In this document: one piece after another, positions 37,882-46,488 of the stretch
How the letters are laid out: every line of letters starts with the position of its first letter
Position numbering within the stretch: position 1 is the stretch's first letter
DNA from: Bradyrhizobium sp. CCGE-LA001
Lineage (GTDB): Bacteria > Pseudomonadota > Alphaproteobacteria > Rhizobiales > Xanthobacteraceae
DNA length: 64,000 nucleotides
Assembly (NCBI RefSeq): GCF_000296215.2
Contig: NZ_CP013949.1
Coordinates: 3,651,501-3,715,500, forward strand
Direction: 5' to 3'
Program-made: the position numbers and the translations under genes
The notes under the pieces: generated by a model
Database searches by the model: none
The model's input: the letters and a program-made list of their open reading frames with translations, nothing else
Told to the model about the DNA's origin: nothing

Positions 37882-37950
37882 AGCGGCAACTCCTTGTGTG
37901 TGTCGTAACCGTCGCTCGGTGATTCCGTTCCAGCAGCCGGCAAATGGTGG

Positions 37951-39087
37951 TCAGGCCGCGCTCACCGCGCGCACCTCCAGGCTCGCGGAAGGTATCGGCA
38001 TCCGGATGGCGTCTTCGCTTGCGGGGATTGCGAGCATGTCTAACTGCGGTGCTTGCTGGAGCGCCGGCAAGCGGCGGTAAGCCGCGAGATAATCCCGCGC
38101 CATCCGCTCGGCCGTGAAGCGTTGCTCGAACCGGGCGCGGATCGCCTGGCGCTCGAGAGTGCCGACCGACTTGGCTGCCGCGACCGCCTCGTCCACGGAG
38201 CTGACCACAAACCCGCTCACGCCGTGATCGATGACCTCCTCCACGGAGCCATGGGCAAGTGCAATCACGGGCGTGCCGCAAGCCATCGCTTCGATCATGA
38301 CCAGGCCGAACGGCTCCGGCCAGCAGATTGGAAATAGAAGCGCACGGGCGTTGCCGAGGAAGTCGGCCTTCTGGAATTCGTTGATCTCACCGATGAATTC
38401 GACATTCGGATGGGCTGCGACCATCGGCGCGATGACCTGATCCCAATAGCGTTGATCGGCAGCGTCGATCTTGGCCGCCATCTTGAGCCGAACACCGGCC
38501 CTGGCCGCAATCTCGATGGCCTTGTCCGGGCCCTTTTCAGGCGAGATCCGCCCCAGGAAAGCAAAATAGTCTCCGCAAGGCACATGCCTATAGGGCAGAA
38601 CGTTCTCGGGCAATCCGTGAAGTACGGTGCCGAGCCAATTGACTGGCGGCATCGGACGTCGCTGCGCATTCGAAATCGAGACCAGCGGGGGCTCGGGGAA
38701 GGCAGAGTAGAACTGCAACAGATCGGGGAGATCCAGCCGCCCATGCAATGTCGTGAGAATCCGATCCCGGTAGGGCCGCATCAAAGGATAGTGCAGGTGA
38801 TCGATGTGGAAATGAAGGACGTCGAACTCGTCTGCACGCCGCGCAACCTGATCCAGCATCATGACGTGATGGGGCGTCATGTCCTTGACCGCGGGATCGA
38901 GACGCAGAGCCATCTTCGAGCACGGCACCAGCTCGGCCGAGGTGATCGAATCACCGCTTGCGAACAGCGTGACCTCGTGGCCTTGCCGCACCAGCTCCTC
39001 GGTGAGGTATGAGACGATCCGCTCGGTGCCGCCATAGAGCCGCGGCGGGCAACTCTCCGCGAGAGGCGCGATTTGCGCGATCTTCAT
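37951..39087 (-). CDS. GT4-family glycosyltransferase
   Basis: A 378-residue GT-B enzyme starting MKIAQIAPLAESCPPRLYGG (ATG 39087, with GGGGGCAGG upstream). The C-terminal nucleotide-sugar domain has FLGRISPEKGPDKAIEIAAR and the retaining-enzyme ExxxxxxxE motif in PEPFGLVMIEAMACGTPVIA. The family includes sucrose-, trehalose- and maltose-1-phosphate-forming enzymes, but specificity cannot be read. Its place between glgX and glgA suggests a role in alpha-glucan or storage sugar metabolism. Confidence 0.83.
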   Translation of the reverse strand: MKIAQIAPLAESCPPRLYGGTERIVSYLTEELVRQGHEVTLFASGDSITSAELVPCSKMALRLDPAVKDMTPHHVMMLDQVARRADEFDVLHFHIDHLHYPLMRPYRDRILTTLHGRLDLPDLLQFYSAFPEPPLVSISNAQRRPMPPVNWLGTVLHGLPENVLPYRHVPCGDYFAFLGRISPEKGPDKAIEIAARAGVRLKMAAKIDAADQRYWDQVIAPMVAAHPNVEFIGEINEFQKADFLGNARALLFPICWPEPFGLVMIEAMACGTPVIALAHGSVEEVIDHGVSGFVVSSVDEAVAAAKSVGTLERQAIRARFEQRFTAERMARDYLAAYRRLPALQQAPQLDMLAIPASEDAIRMPIPSASLEVRAVSAA

Positions 39088-39107
39088 TGCCTGCCCCCAA
39101 ATGCTTT

Positions 39108-40517
39108 CTAGAGCGATGATCTGTAGAGAGCCGCGTATGACTTCGCCGAATCCGTCCAGCTGAAGGCCTGTGCCATCGCTGCACGGCGCATATGATCGAG
39201 CCGGTCTTTCATGCCGAAGGTCGAGAAGGCTCGGCACAGGCTTCCGAGGAAGCCGGGCGCCGACGGGCGATCGAACAGGAAGCCGGTCTCGCCATCGACG
39301 ATGGTCTCGGCCAGACCGCCAGTGCGATGCCCAATCGGCAACGAACCGAACCGCTGGGCGTACATCTGGCTCAGCCCGCAAGGCTCGAAGCGCGAGGGCA
39401 TCAAGGTGAAGTCACTGCCTGCGAAGATTTTGCGCGCCTCGGCGTCGTCGAAGCCGATCTTCACGGCGATTGACCGGGGCGCGCGGGTCTGCGCGTTCAG
39501 CAGCGCCTCCTCGAATCGCGGCTCGCCCTTGCCGGTCACGACGATCTGGCCGCCAGCGTCGACGATCGCCTGCGCGCTCTCGATCACGAGATCGACGCCC
39601 TTCTGGTGCACCAGGCGCGCCACGAGCGCGAACAGCGGACCTCGCGAGACCGCAAGACCGAACTGATCCCTGACATCGTCGGCGTTCAGGGCGCGTTCGG
39701 TCCAGTCCCCGGCACCGAAAGGCTGGAGCAGCGACGCGCACGTTCGCGGATCCCAGCTTTCGTCGATGCCGTTGAGGATACCGGACAGCTGATTGCGGTC
39801 GGCCCGCTGCCTCAAGAGGCCTTCGAGACCGCATCCGAACTCAGCGGTCGTGATCTCCCGGGCATAGGTCTGGCTGACGGTGGTCAGATGCGAGGCATAG
39901 ACCAGCCCGGCTTTGATGAAGGACAGGCGGTTGTAGAACTCCACGCCGTCGATGTTGAAGCTTGCCTCGGGAATCCCGAGCTGGCCGAGCGTGCTGCGGT
40001 CGAAGACGCCCTGATAGGCCAGATTATGGATCGTGAAGACCGTCGGAATGTGCGCGTAGTGCCATTCCAGATATCCGGGAATGAGCGCGCATTGCCAGTC
40101 GTTGGCATGAACCAGGTCGGCAGACCAATGCTTGTCCACCAGCCCCCTGGCAAGCTGCGCGGCAGCGTAGGAAAAGGTCGCGAACCGGATGTTGTTGTCA
40201 CCCCAATCCGACCCGCTGCGATCGGAATAGGGCGTGCCGTCGCGCTCGTAGAGCTCGCGACAGCGGACGACGTAGAAGCTCAGGCCGTCGGCGGTATGGC
40301 CGAGATCGATCTCGAAAGCCGGTAGAGCCGCGAAAGGCTGGCACCGTCCCACCGGCTTGAGGTCTTGCAGACCTCGCAGCACGGACGGATAGCCTGGAAT
40401 GATGACGCGTACGTCAGCGAATTCCCGTAAGGCTCGCGGCAGAGCCGCGGAGACGGCGGCAAGGCCGCCAACTTGAATGAAGTCCGATACTTCGGGCGTC
40501 GCGAACAGGATCCGCAT
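39108..40517 (-). CDS. glgA: divergent glycogen synthase (GT5)
   Basis: A 469-residue GT5 enzyme expected to extend glycogen from ADP-glucose. Conserved parts include VHANDWQ, FTIHNLAYQG, the Arg/Lys of VARLVHQKGVD and the glutamate in SRFEPCGLSQMYA. However, the N-terminal donor-site motif, normally KxGGLAD, reads QVGGLAAV (about 16-23), so the phosphate-binding lysine is Gln and the aspartate is Ala. Activity or donor use may therefore differ. The GT4 gene follows after 20 bases. Confidence 0.85.
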   Translation of the reverse strand: MRILFATPEVSDFIQVGGLAAVSAALPRALREFADVRVIIPGYPSVLRGLQDLKPVGRCQPFAALPAFEIDLGHTADGLSFYVVRCRELYERDGTPYSDRSGSDWGDNNIRFATFSYAAAQLARGLVDKHWSADLVHANDWQCALIPGYLEWHYAHIPTVFTIHNLAYQGVFDRSTLGQLGIPEASFNIDGVEFYNRLSFIKAGLVYASHLTTVSQTYAREITTAEFGCGLEGLLRQRADRNQLSGILNGIDESWDPRTCASLLQPFGAGDWTERALNADDVRDQFGLAVSRGPLFALVARLVHQKGVDLVIESAQAIVDAGGQIVVTGKGEPRFEEALLNAQTRAPRSIAVKIGFDDAEARKIFAGSDFTLMPSRFEPCGLSQMYAQRFGSLPIGHRTGGLAETIVDGETGFLFDRPSAPGFLGSLCRAFSTFGMKDRLDHMRRAAMAQAFSWTDSAKSYAALYRSSL

Positions 40518-40565
40518 CTGCTACGCCCGCCAGCCACAAGAGCGACAGTGGTCTTTGCCAGCCAT

Positions 40566-40679
40566 CTTTTTTGCATTCCAACGCGCTCCCCCAGCGAAGC
40601 GACACCCCTCAATTCTGCGCCGCAGCAAAGGTTCCTACCCAACGGCCGCGCGCTGTTCTTTTTTGCATTTGGTGCAAAA
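40566..40679. promoter_or_regulatory. divergent glgA/treZ control region with repeated TCTTTTTTGCATT
   Basis: The 231-bp gap between divergent glgA and treZ contains the 13-base word TCTTTTTTGCATT twice, at 40566-40578 and 40657-40669, 91 bases apart. The second copy overlaps an inverted repeat, TTTTGCA-TTTGG-TGCAAAA (40661-40679). This AT-rich arrangement is out of character with the surrounding sequence and resembles an operator for a shared regulator. The regulator is not identifiable. Confidence 0.45.
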
Positions 40680-40748
40680 GTGTACACACGAGAGTCTGCA
40701 GCGTTGCCACGCTTAGGCTGCTGACCGTAGGCATCTCACCAGGAACGA

Positions 40749-42671
40749 ATGCGCACCTGTCAGCTTTCCGTCTTCACGCATGCTCGGGCGATCTCAGGGG
40801 TGCCCGATCGAGGGGGACGCGAAAGGCGAACGAAATTGAATCAGCAGTTGGGAATTGCCGGGCACAACCGGTGCCACGGTCCCCGGATCATCGAAGGCGG
40901 GGTGTGTTTCAATCTCTGGGCGCCGACCGCGGAATCCGTCGAACTGCTCGAGATCGGCCGGCCGCCATGCCGCATGACGCGCGACGCCGACGGCTGGTAC
41001 CAGCTGATGTCACCGACCGCTCGCGCCGGCACACGATATCAGTTCAGGATCAACCAGGATCTGGTTGTTCCTGATCCTGCCTCGCTTTTCCAGCCCGACG
41101 ACGTCGGCGCGCCAAGCGAGGTGCTGGATCTATTGACGCTCCGGGAGGCGAGTCCCTATGCAGGGCGTCCCTGGGCGGAGACCGTGATCTATGAGCTGCA
41201 CGTCGGCACCTTCAGCGAAGAGGGGACCTATGCGGGTGTCGAGAAGCGGTTGCACTATCTGCGTGACCTCGGCATCACTGCCATTGAGCTGATGCCGATC
41301 AACGATGTCCCGGGCCGGCACAATTGGGGCTATGACGGTGTGCTTTTGAATGCGCCGAACGCGCGCTACGGCAGGCCGCAGGATCTCAAGCGGCTGTTGA
41401 GGGCAGCTCACGACCTCGACATCATGGTCTATCTCGACGTGGTCTATAACCACTTCGGGCCCCAGTTGAATTATCTGCACAGCTACGCGGAGAATTTCTT
41501 CAACAAACGCCACAGCACCGGCTGGGGGCCCGCCGTCAACCTGGAAGCACGCGATGGCGCTTTCGTGCGCGAGTTCCTGATCGAAAACGCACTAATGTGG
41601 CTGCGCGACTACGGCTTCGACGGGCTGCGCTTCGATGCCGTTCACGCCCTGAAGGACGATTCCGAATGGCATTTCCTTGTCGAGCTTGCCGAGACCGTCC
41701 GCCAGGAATTACCGGGCCGGCGCGTGCATCTGATGCTCGAGAACGAGGCCAATCAGGCGCATCTTCTGGATCGCGTGGAAGGACGCCCAAGATATTACGA
41801 CGCCCAATGGGGTGATGATTTCCACAATGCGCTTCATGTCCTGCTGACGGGAGAAGACGAGGGATATTACCGCGCGTTCGCGGACAAGCCGCTCGAACAT
41901 CTTGCGCGATCTCTTGCGGAGGGCTTCGCCTACCAGGGTGAAGTCTTCGCGCTTCACGATGAACCCCGGGGCGAGCCGAGTGCCCATCTGCCGCCAGAAG
42001 CCACGATCTTCTTCGCGCAGAACCATGATCAGATCGGCAACCGGGCTCTGGGGGAGCGGCTGTCGAAACTGGTGAGCCCGGAAAAGCTGCGCCAGACGAT
42101 GGCGCTGGTCCTGCTCAATCCGCATATCCCGATGCTGTTCATGGGCGAGGAAGCGGCGGTCGAAACGCCGTTCCTGTTCTTCGCGGACTGGACCGGAGAA
42201 GCTGCCGAGTTGACGCGGGAAGGGCGGCGCAAGGAGTTTGCGCATTTCAAGTCATTCTCGACGCCCGAAATGCGCGCCAGAATTCCGGACCCTTGCGATG
42301 AGAGGACGTTTCAAGCCTCGAAGCTTGATTGGAGCAGCATTGACCGTTCTCCCGGCTGTGCGCGCTTCCGGGCTTTGACGGCGCAGTTGCTGCAGATCCG
42401 GCGCGAGAAGATCGTGCCGTTGATCGAACGAGGTTTTGTTTCGGCGCAGCGTGAACTGCTCGGCGATGATCCTCGTCAGGGCGGAGTGCACGTGCGCTGG
42501 CAGACAAAGCGGGGAGAGGTTCTGCAGATCGTGGCCAACTTTGCGGGCGAGCGACTGCCCATGCCGCAACTGGTGGAAGGCGAGTGCCTTTGGCGGGGAG
42601 GGCCGGCTGAAGAACAACACCTCCTGCCGGGCGACATCATCGTGCGACTGGGGCAGGTCCGACCCGCCTGA
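40749..42671 (+). CDS. treZ: malto-oligosyltrehalose trehalohydrolase
   Basis: A GH13 enzyme of up to 640 residues that releases trehalose from maltooligosyltrehalose. The CBM48-like start VCFNLWAPTAESVELLEIG is followed by YELHVGTFSEEGTYAGV, VVYNHFGPQLNYL, the nucleophile in DGLRFDAVHAL, the acid in LMLENEAN and FFAQNHDQIGNRALGERL. These are TreZ hallmarks. ATG 40749 has AGGA upstream; TTG 40836 would begin at MNQQLGIAGHN, nearer the usual length. The partner synthase TreY is not in the window. Confidence 0.9.
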   Translation: MRTCQLSVFTHARAISGVPDRGGRERRTKLNQQLGIAGHNRCHGPRIIEGGVCFNLWAPTAESVELLEIGRPPCRMTRDADGWYQLMSPTARAGTRYQFRINQDLVVPDPASLFQPDDVGAPSEVLDLLTLREASPYAGRPWAETVIYELHVGTFSEEGTYAGVEKRLHYLRDLGITAIELMPINDVPGRHNWGYDGVLLNAPNARYGRPQDLKRLLRAAHDLDIMVYLDVVYNHFGPQLNYLHSYAENFFNKRHSTGWGPAVNLEARDGAFVREFLIENALMWLRDYGFDGLRFDAVHALKDDSEWHFLVELAETVRQELPGRRVHLMLENEANQAHLLDRVEGRPRYYDAQWGDDFHNALHVLLTGEDEGYYRAFADKPLEHLARSLAEGFAYQGEVFALHDEPRGEPSAHLPPEATIFFAQNHDQIGNRALGERLSKLVSPEKLRQTMALVLLNPHIPMLFMGEEAAVETPFLFFADWTGEAAELTREGRRKEFAHFKSFSTPEMRARIPDPCDERTFQASKLDWSSIDRSPGCARFRALTAQLLQIRREKIVPLIERGFVSAQRELLGDDPRQGGVHVRWQTKRGEVLQIVANFAGERLPMPQLVEGECLWRGGPAEEQHLLPGDIIVRLGQVRPA

Positions 42672-42726
42672 GCTTGCGGCGCGCGCTGCCAACTGCGATC
42701 ATTGGTGCAAACCGGATCATGATGCA

Positions 42727-43503
42727 GTGACCCTGACGTCCCTCAGAAGCAACGTCCGCAGCCTTTACGAGGGCGCAACGCCGACCGGCGTGGGCTTCCG
42801 TTATGCGCTGCTCGCCTTCGATATCGTGACCGTGCTGTTCATCATCGGAACGTCGTTCCTGCCTCCCAGCGAGATCGTCGAAACGCTCGATGTTCTCTTC
42901 GGCATCCTGCTGCTGGCCGATTTTTCGGCACGGCTCCTCGTGGATCGACATCCGTTTCGGAAGTTTACTCAGCTCGCGACGTGGGCTGACATGGTCGCCA
43001 TCGTATCCTTCCTGGCGCCGCTTGCCGGCGAGGCGGGGGGCTTTCTCCGGATCCTGCGAACGCTGGGGCTGCTCCGCGACTACCAGATGCTGGTGAGGTT
43101 GCGCATCGATTCTCCGTTCTTTCGGCGCAACGAAGAGGTCATCTTCGCCGTCACGAACCTGGCCGTGTTCATCTTCGTCATGACCGGGATCGTCTACGAG
43201 ACCCAGAAGTTTCGTAACGACGAGATCCGGAACTATGCCGATGCGTTGTATTTCACTGTCACGGCACTGACGACGACGGGCTTTGGCGACATTACCCTGG
43301 CGGGTACGTTCGGTCGTCTGATCACCGTCGTGATCATGATTTTCGGTGTCACGCTGTTCTTCAATCTGGCCCGCGCGCTGCTCAGTCCGCACAAGGTGCG
43401 GTTTGCCTGCCCGACCTGCGGGCTCCAGAGGCACGATGCCGACGCCGTGCATTGCAAGGCCTGCGGCACCGTCCTCAATATTCCCGATGAGGGCGCCGTT
43501 TGA
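42727..43503 (+). CDS. six-helix K+ channel with C-terminal zinc ribbon
   Basis: About 258 residues, start GTG 42727. Six membrane helices of the voltage-gated type are visible: FRYALLAFDIVTVLFIIGTS, LDVLFGILLLADFSARLLV, WADMVAIVSFL, an S4-like RILRTLGLLRDYQMLVRLR, an S5 VIFAVTNLAVFIFVMTGIVY and an S6 after the pore. The selectivity loop is TTTGFGD. Instead of an RCK or cyclic-nucleotide domain it ends in a short zinc ribbon, CPTCGLQ then CKACGTVL. Probably an inner-membrane potassium channel; gating unknown. Confidence 0.8.
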   Translation: MTLTSLRSNVRSLYEGATPTGVGFRYALLAFDIVTVLFIIGTSFLPPSEIVETLDVLFGILLLADFSARLLVDRHPFRKFTQLATWADMVAIVSFLAPLAGEAGGFLRILRTLGLLRDYQMLVRLRIDSPFFRRNEEVIFAVTNLAVFIFVMTGIVYETQKFRNDEIRNYADALYFTVTALTTTGFGDITLAGTFGRLITVVIMIFGVTLFFNLARALLSPHKVRFACPTCGLQRHDADAVHCKACGTVLNIPDEGAV

Positions 43504-43736
43504 AGAAGTTCGGCGACCCGCGACCCGGTTGGACGACCCTCGATGGTGACATCATGCCAGGGTTTTGCCCGACGGATCAAGTTTGGTTTCGGAATAACGT
43601 AAGTCACAGATCGGACAGGGGTCTCCTACTGTGCATGGGGTTGTTTTCGCGGCTTTGCTTTGACCGTCCCACTGCTGACAGCATGTTGGCAGCAGGGGCC
43701 GGCTACGACCGGCTCCTGACAAAAGGGGAGCGGGTG

Positions 43737-44105
43737 ATGCCGATCGAGGCAAGCTGTCATTGCGGTGAGACGGTGTTCGAGGTAACCGAGGCGCCTTCAA
43801 GCGTGACGCGTTGCACCTGCACGCTGTGCGCCAAGCGCGGCGCACTGTGGGCCTATTACAAGCCGGCCCAGTTCCGCCTGCTGTCGCCCGCGGACAACGT
43901 TGCGACCTATCTCTGGGGCAGTCGCACCGTCAAACATCATTTCTGCGCGAGCTGCGGCTGCGGCACTTATTCGGAGTCGCCGGACTGGTCGGCCGGCAAG
44001 CCCGACTTCGACAATCCCAAGGTTGCGGTCAATGCGCGCCTGTTCGACGATTTCGACCTGGAGGCCGTGCCGGTGAACGTCATCGACGGCAGGAATTTGT
44101 GGTGA
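43737..44105 (+). CDS. GFA-family zinc protein
   Basis: A 122-residue protein starting at ATG 43737 with AAGGGGAG upstream. The zinc-site cysteines lie in ASCHCGETVF, CTCTLCAKRG and FCASCGCGTYS, the layout of the glutathione-dependent formaldehyde-activating (GFA) family. Most members are not formaldehyde enzymes, so the role is unknown. The frame is open to 43500 but upstream residues are not homologous. The 233 bases after the channel gene contain nothing else recognisable. Confidence 0.82.
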   Translation: MPIEASCHCGETVFEVTEAPSSVTRCTCTLCAKRGALWAYYKPAQFRLLSPADNVATYLWGSRTVKHHFCASCGCGTYSESPDWSAGKPDFDNPKVAVNARLFDDFDLEAVPVNVIDGRNLW

Positions 44106-44108
44106 GCG

Positions 44109-44879
44109 TCATCGCAACACCACCCAGGCCGGCGCGTGATCGCTCGCGCCGTCCTCACCGCGGATCTTCTTGTCGACGCCGGCCTTGGCAAGACGCGGGG
44201 CGAGGGCGGGGCTGAGCAGGAGATGATCGAGCCGCAGGCCCGCATCGCGCGGCCAGCGGTTCCGCTTGTAGTCCCAGAAGGTGTAGATGCGCTTCTCCGG
44301 ATGCAGCTCCCGGATCGCGTCGCACCAGCCTTGTGCGACCAGCGCGGCAAATGCCGCGCGGCTCTTCGGCTGGATCAGCGCATCCTTGTCCCATGAGCGC
44401 GTCGGATAGATGTCGATCCCGGTTGGCGCGACGTTGTAATCGCCGGCGAGAACGACGGGCAGGTCCTGCTTGATGAAGGTCTTGGCGTGGCGCTTGAGCC
44501 GCGCGAACCAGTCGAGCTTGTAGTCGAATTTCGGCCCCGGCTGCGGATTGCCGTTCGGCAGATAGATGCTGGTGACGATGATCCCGCGTATGGCGGCCTC
44601 GATGTAGCGGGCTTCGTGATCGGAGGGTTTGCCAGGCAATCGGTCGCGCGTCAGCACGGGCTCGGCATTGCGGGCGAGGATGGCAACGCCGTTCCAGGTC
44701 TTTTGTCCACACCACACCGCGCCGTAGCCGGCCTTTTCAATGGCGGCCGCCGGAAATTCGCCATCACTTGCCTTCAATTCCTGAAGCGCGACGACATCGG
44801 GCTTCGCCACGCGCATCCATGCCAACAGATTGGGCAGGCGGCGATTGATGTTGTTGATGTTGAACGTCGCGATCTTCAT
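44109..44879 (-). CDS. xth: exodeoxyribonuclease III (Xth family)
   Basis: A 256-residue endonuclease/exonuclease/phosphatase-fold enzyme acting at abasic sites and 3' blocked ends. ATG 44879 gives MKIATFNINNINRRLPNLL with the first Asn ligand. LQELKASDGEFP holds the metal glutamate, GDYNVAP the Asp/Asn pair and GASDHAPAWV the catalytic histidine. Length is close to E. coli XthA. It is divergent from the small cysteine-rich gene by 39 bp. Confidence 0.92.
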   Translation of the reverse strand: MKIATFNINNINRRLPNLLAWMRVAKPDVVALQELKASDGEFPAAAIEKAGYGAVWCGQKTWNGVAILARNAEPVLTRDRLPGKPSDHEARYIEAAIRGIIVTSIYLPNGNPQPGPKFDYKLDWFARLKRHAKTFIKQDLPVVLAGDYNVAPTGIDIYPTRSWDKDALIQPKSRAAFAALVAQGWCDAIRELHPEKRIYTFWDYKRNRWPRDAGLRLDHLLLSPALAPRLAKAGVDKKIRGEDGASDHAPAWVVLR

Positions 44880-44918
44880 GTAGAGCTGCGGCTCCTGCCT
44901 TCCGTCACCGGAGATACA

Positions 44919-45140
44919 ATGTCCAAGCTGAGCTTTGTTGCCATCGCACTCGCCCTCGCGTTCTCCGGAGGCGCATCGGCACAATCGTCCGATCCGCGCG
45001 GCGCGTGCAAGACGGACTATGACAAATTCTGCGCCGGCATCGCGCCGGGCGGCGGCCGCGTCGTCGCCTGTCTCGACGGCAAGCGCGATCAGCTCAGCGC
45101 GACCTGCAAGGCGGCGCTGGACAACAGGAAGAAGAAATAG
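44919..45140 (+). CDS. small exported cysteine-rich protein (PF00839-like)
   Basis: A 73-residue protein. Signal peptide MSKLSFVAIALALAFSGGAS is followed by about 50 mature residues with cysteines in GACKTDYDKFCAGIAPGGG, VACLDGK and ATCKAAL, a single copy of the cysteine-rich GLG1 repeat found in small bacterial secreted proteins. A C-terminal KKK follows. The start ATG 44919 has CGGAGA upstream. Periplasmic, function unknown. Confidence 0.8.
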   Translation: MSKLSFVAIALALAFSGGASAQSSDPRGACKTDYDKFCAGIAPGGGRVVACLDGKRDQLSATCKAALDNRKKK

Positions 45141-45164
45141 CCCTGGTGTCCCGGACGCGCGGGT

Positions 45165-46448
45165 CTAACCCGGGAGTGGCGGCGGAGCGGAGGGCTGTTC
45201 GACCGGCGGCGGCGACGGCGGCTGCTCGGCCGCCTGTGCGGGAGCGGGCCTCGCCAGCGGCTCCTCCACATTGCCGCCCTTGTAGACGCGGGCATAGCGG
45301 TGGCCGAGGCTGGTCAGCACCTCATAGCCGATCGTGCCGAAATGATGCGCGAGCTCGTCGACGGTGATGCCCTCGCCGAGCAGCGTCACCAGGTGGCCGC
45401 GCCGCACCGCGTTCGGCGGCAGGTCGGTGATGTCGATGGCAATCAGGTCCATGGAGATGCGGCCTGCGACCGGACAGCGCTTGCCGGCCACGATCACCTC
45501 GGCGCCGCGAGTGCCGTCATTGGAGCTGGCGGCGCGGAAATAGCCGTCGGCATAACCGACCGCGATGATCGCGAGCTTGGTCGGCCGCCGCGCGCTCCAG
45601 GTGCCGCCATAGCCGACCGTCTCGCCGCGCTCGATAGTGCGGATCTGCACGATGCGCGCCTTGAGGTCGACCACCTGCTGCATGGGATTGTCGGCCTCCG
45701 GCGTCGGGTTGACGCCGTAGAGCGCGGCCCCCGGACGCACCATGTCGAACTGGAACGGCGCGCCCAGGAAGATGCCGGAGGAATTGGCGAGCGCGGCGGG
45801 CACGCCGGTGAACTCGCTGGCGATGCCGCGAAAGGCCGCGAGCTGTCTGGCATTGACCGGGCTATTGAGCTGCTCGGCCGCGACCAGATGGCTCATCACC
45901 AGCGTGATGCCGTGATCGCCGGCATTGATGCGGGGGATGATGGCCTGCGCCTCGGACAACGTCAGGCCCAGCCGGTTCATGCCGGTGTCGATGTGAACGG
46001 CAGCGCCGCCGGTCCATCCGGTGCGGCGGCAGAACACGTCCCATTCGGCGAGCTCGTTGAGATCGCCGATCACCGGACGGCAATTGATCTTGGCGTAGTG
46101 CTCGCCGGTGTTCTGGAAGTAGCCGCCGAGCACATAGATCGTGGGTTCCGGCACCGCCGCGCGCACCTTGCGCGCCTCCTCGATGGTGGCGACGAAAAAC
46201 GTCTTGCAGCCGGCCTTGCTCAGCGCGCGCGCGACCTCCGCGCCGCCGCAGCCATAGGCATCGGCCTTGATCACCGCCGCGCACTCGGCCGGTATCGCCG
46301 TCTTCTCGAGCTTGCGCCAATTGGCGATGATGGCATCGAGATCGACCGTGAGCACGCCGCCATAGGCGGCGAGCGCGGCGGCCTGGTTGGCCTCCGCGGA
46401 GAGAGGGCCGGATTGCGGATGCATTTTCGGGTCGGACACCATTGTCAT
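45165..46448 (-). CDS. alr: alanine racemase
   Basis: A 427-residue PLP enzyme that makes D-alanine for peptidoglycan. The PLP lysine is in AVIKADAYGCG (about 58-68) and the catalytic tyrosine in VGYGGTW; the HIDTGMNRLG and RISMDLIAID blocks are present. The last 30 residues form a Pro/Glu-rich tail absent from shorter racemases. An N-terminal extension of about 30 residues is also present. dnaB lies 40 bases upstream on the same strand, as in related genomes. Confidence 0.95.
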   Translation of the reverse strand: MTMVSDPKMHPQSGPLSAEANQAAALAAYGGVLTVDLDAIIANWRKLEKTAIPAECAAVIKADAYGCGGAEVARALSKAGCKTFFVATIEEARKVRAAVPEPTIYVLGGYFQNTGEHYAKINCRPVIGDLNELAEWDVFCRRTGWTGGAAVHIDTGMNRLGLTLSEAQAIIPRINAGDHGITLVMSHLVAAEQLNSPVNARQLAAFRGIASEFTGVPAALANSSGIFLGAPFQFDMVRPGAALYGVNPTPEADNPMQQVVDLKARIVQIRTIERGETVGYGGTWSARRPTKLAIIAVGYADGYFRAASSNDGTRGAEVIVAGKRCPVAGRISMDLIAIDITDLPPNAVRRGHLVTLLGEGITVDELAHHFGTIGYEVLTSLGHRYARVYKGGNVEEPLARPAPAQAAEQPPSPPPVEQPSAPPPLPG

Positions 46449-46488
46449 GGCGCCGTTTTACGCAAGAGGCCTGTCCGGTTCAAGGAAC

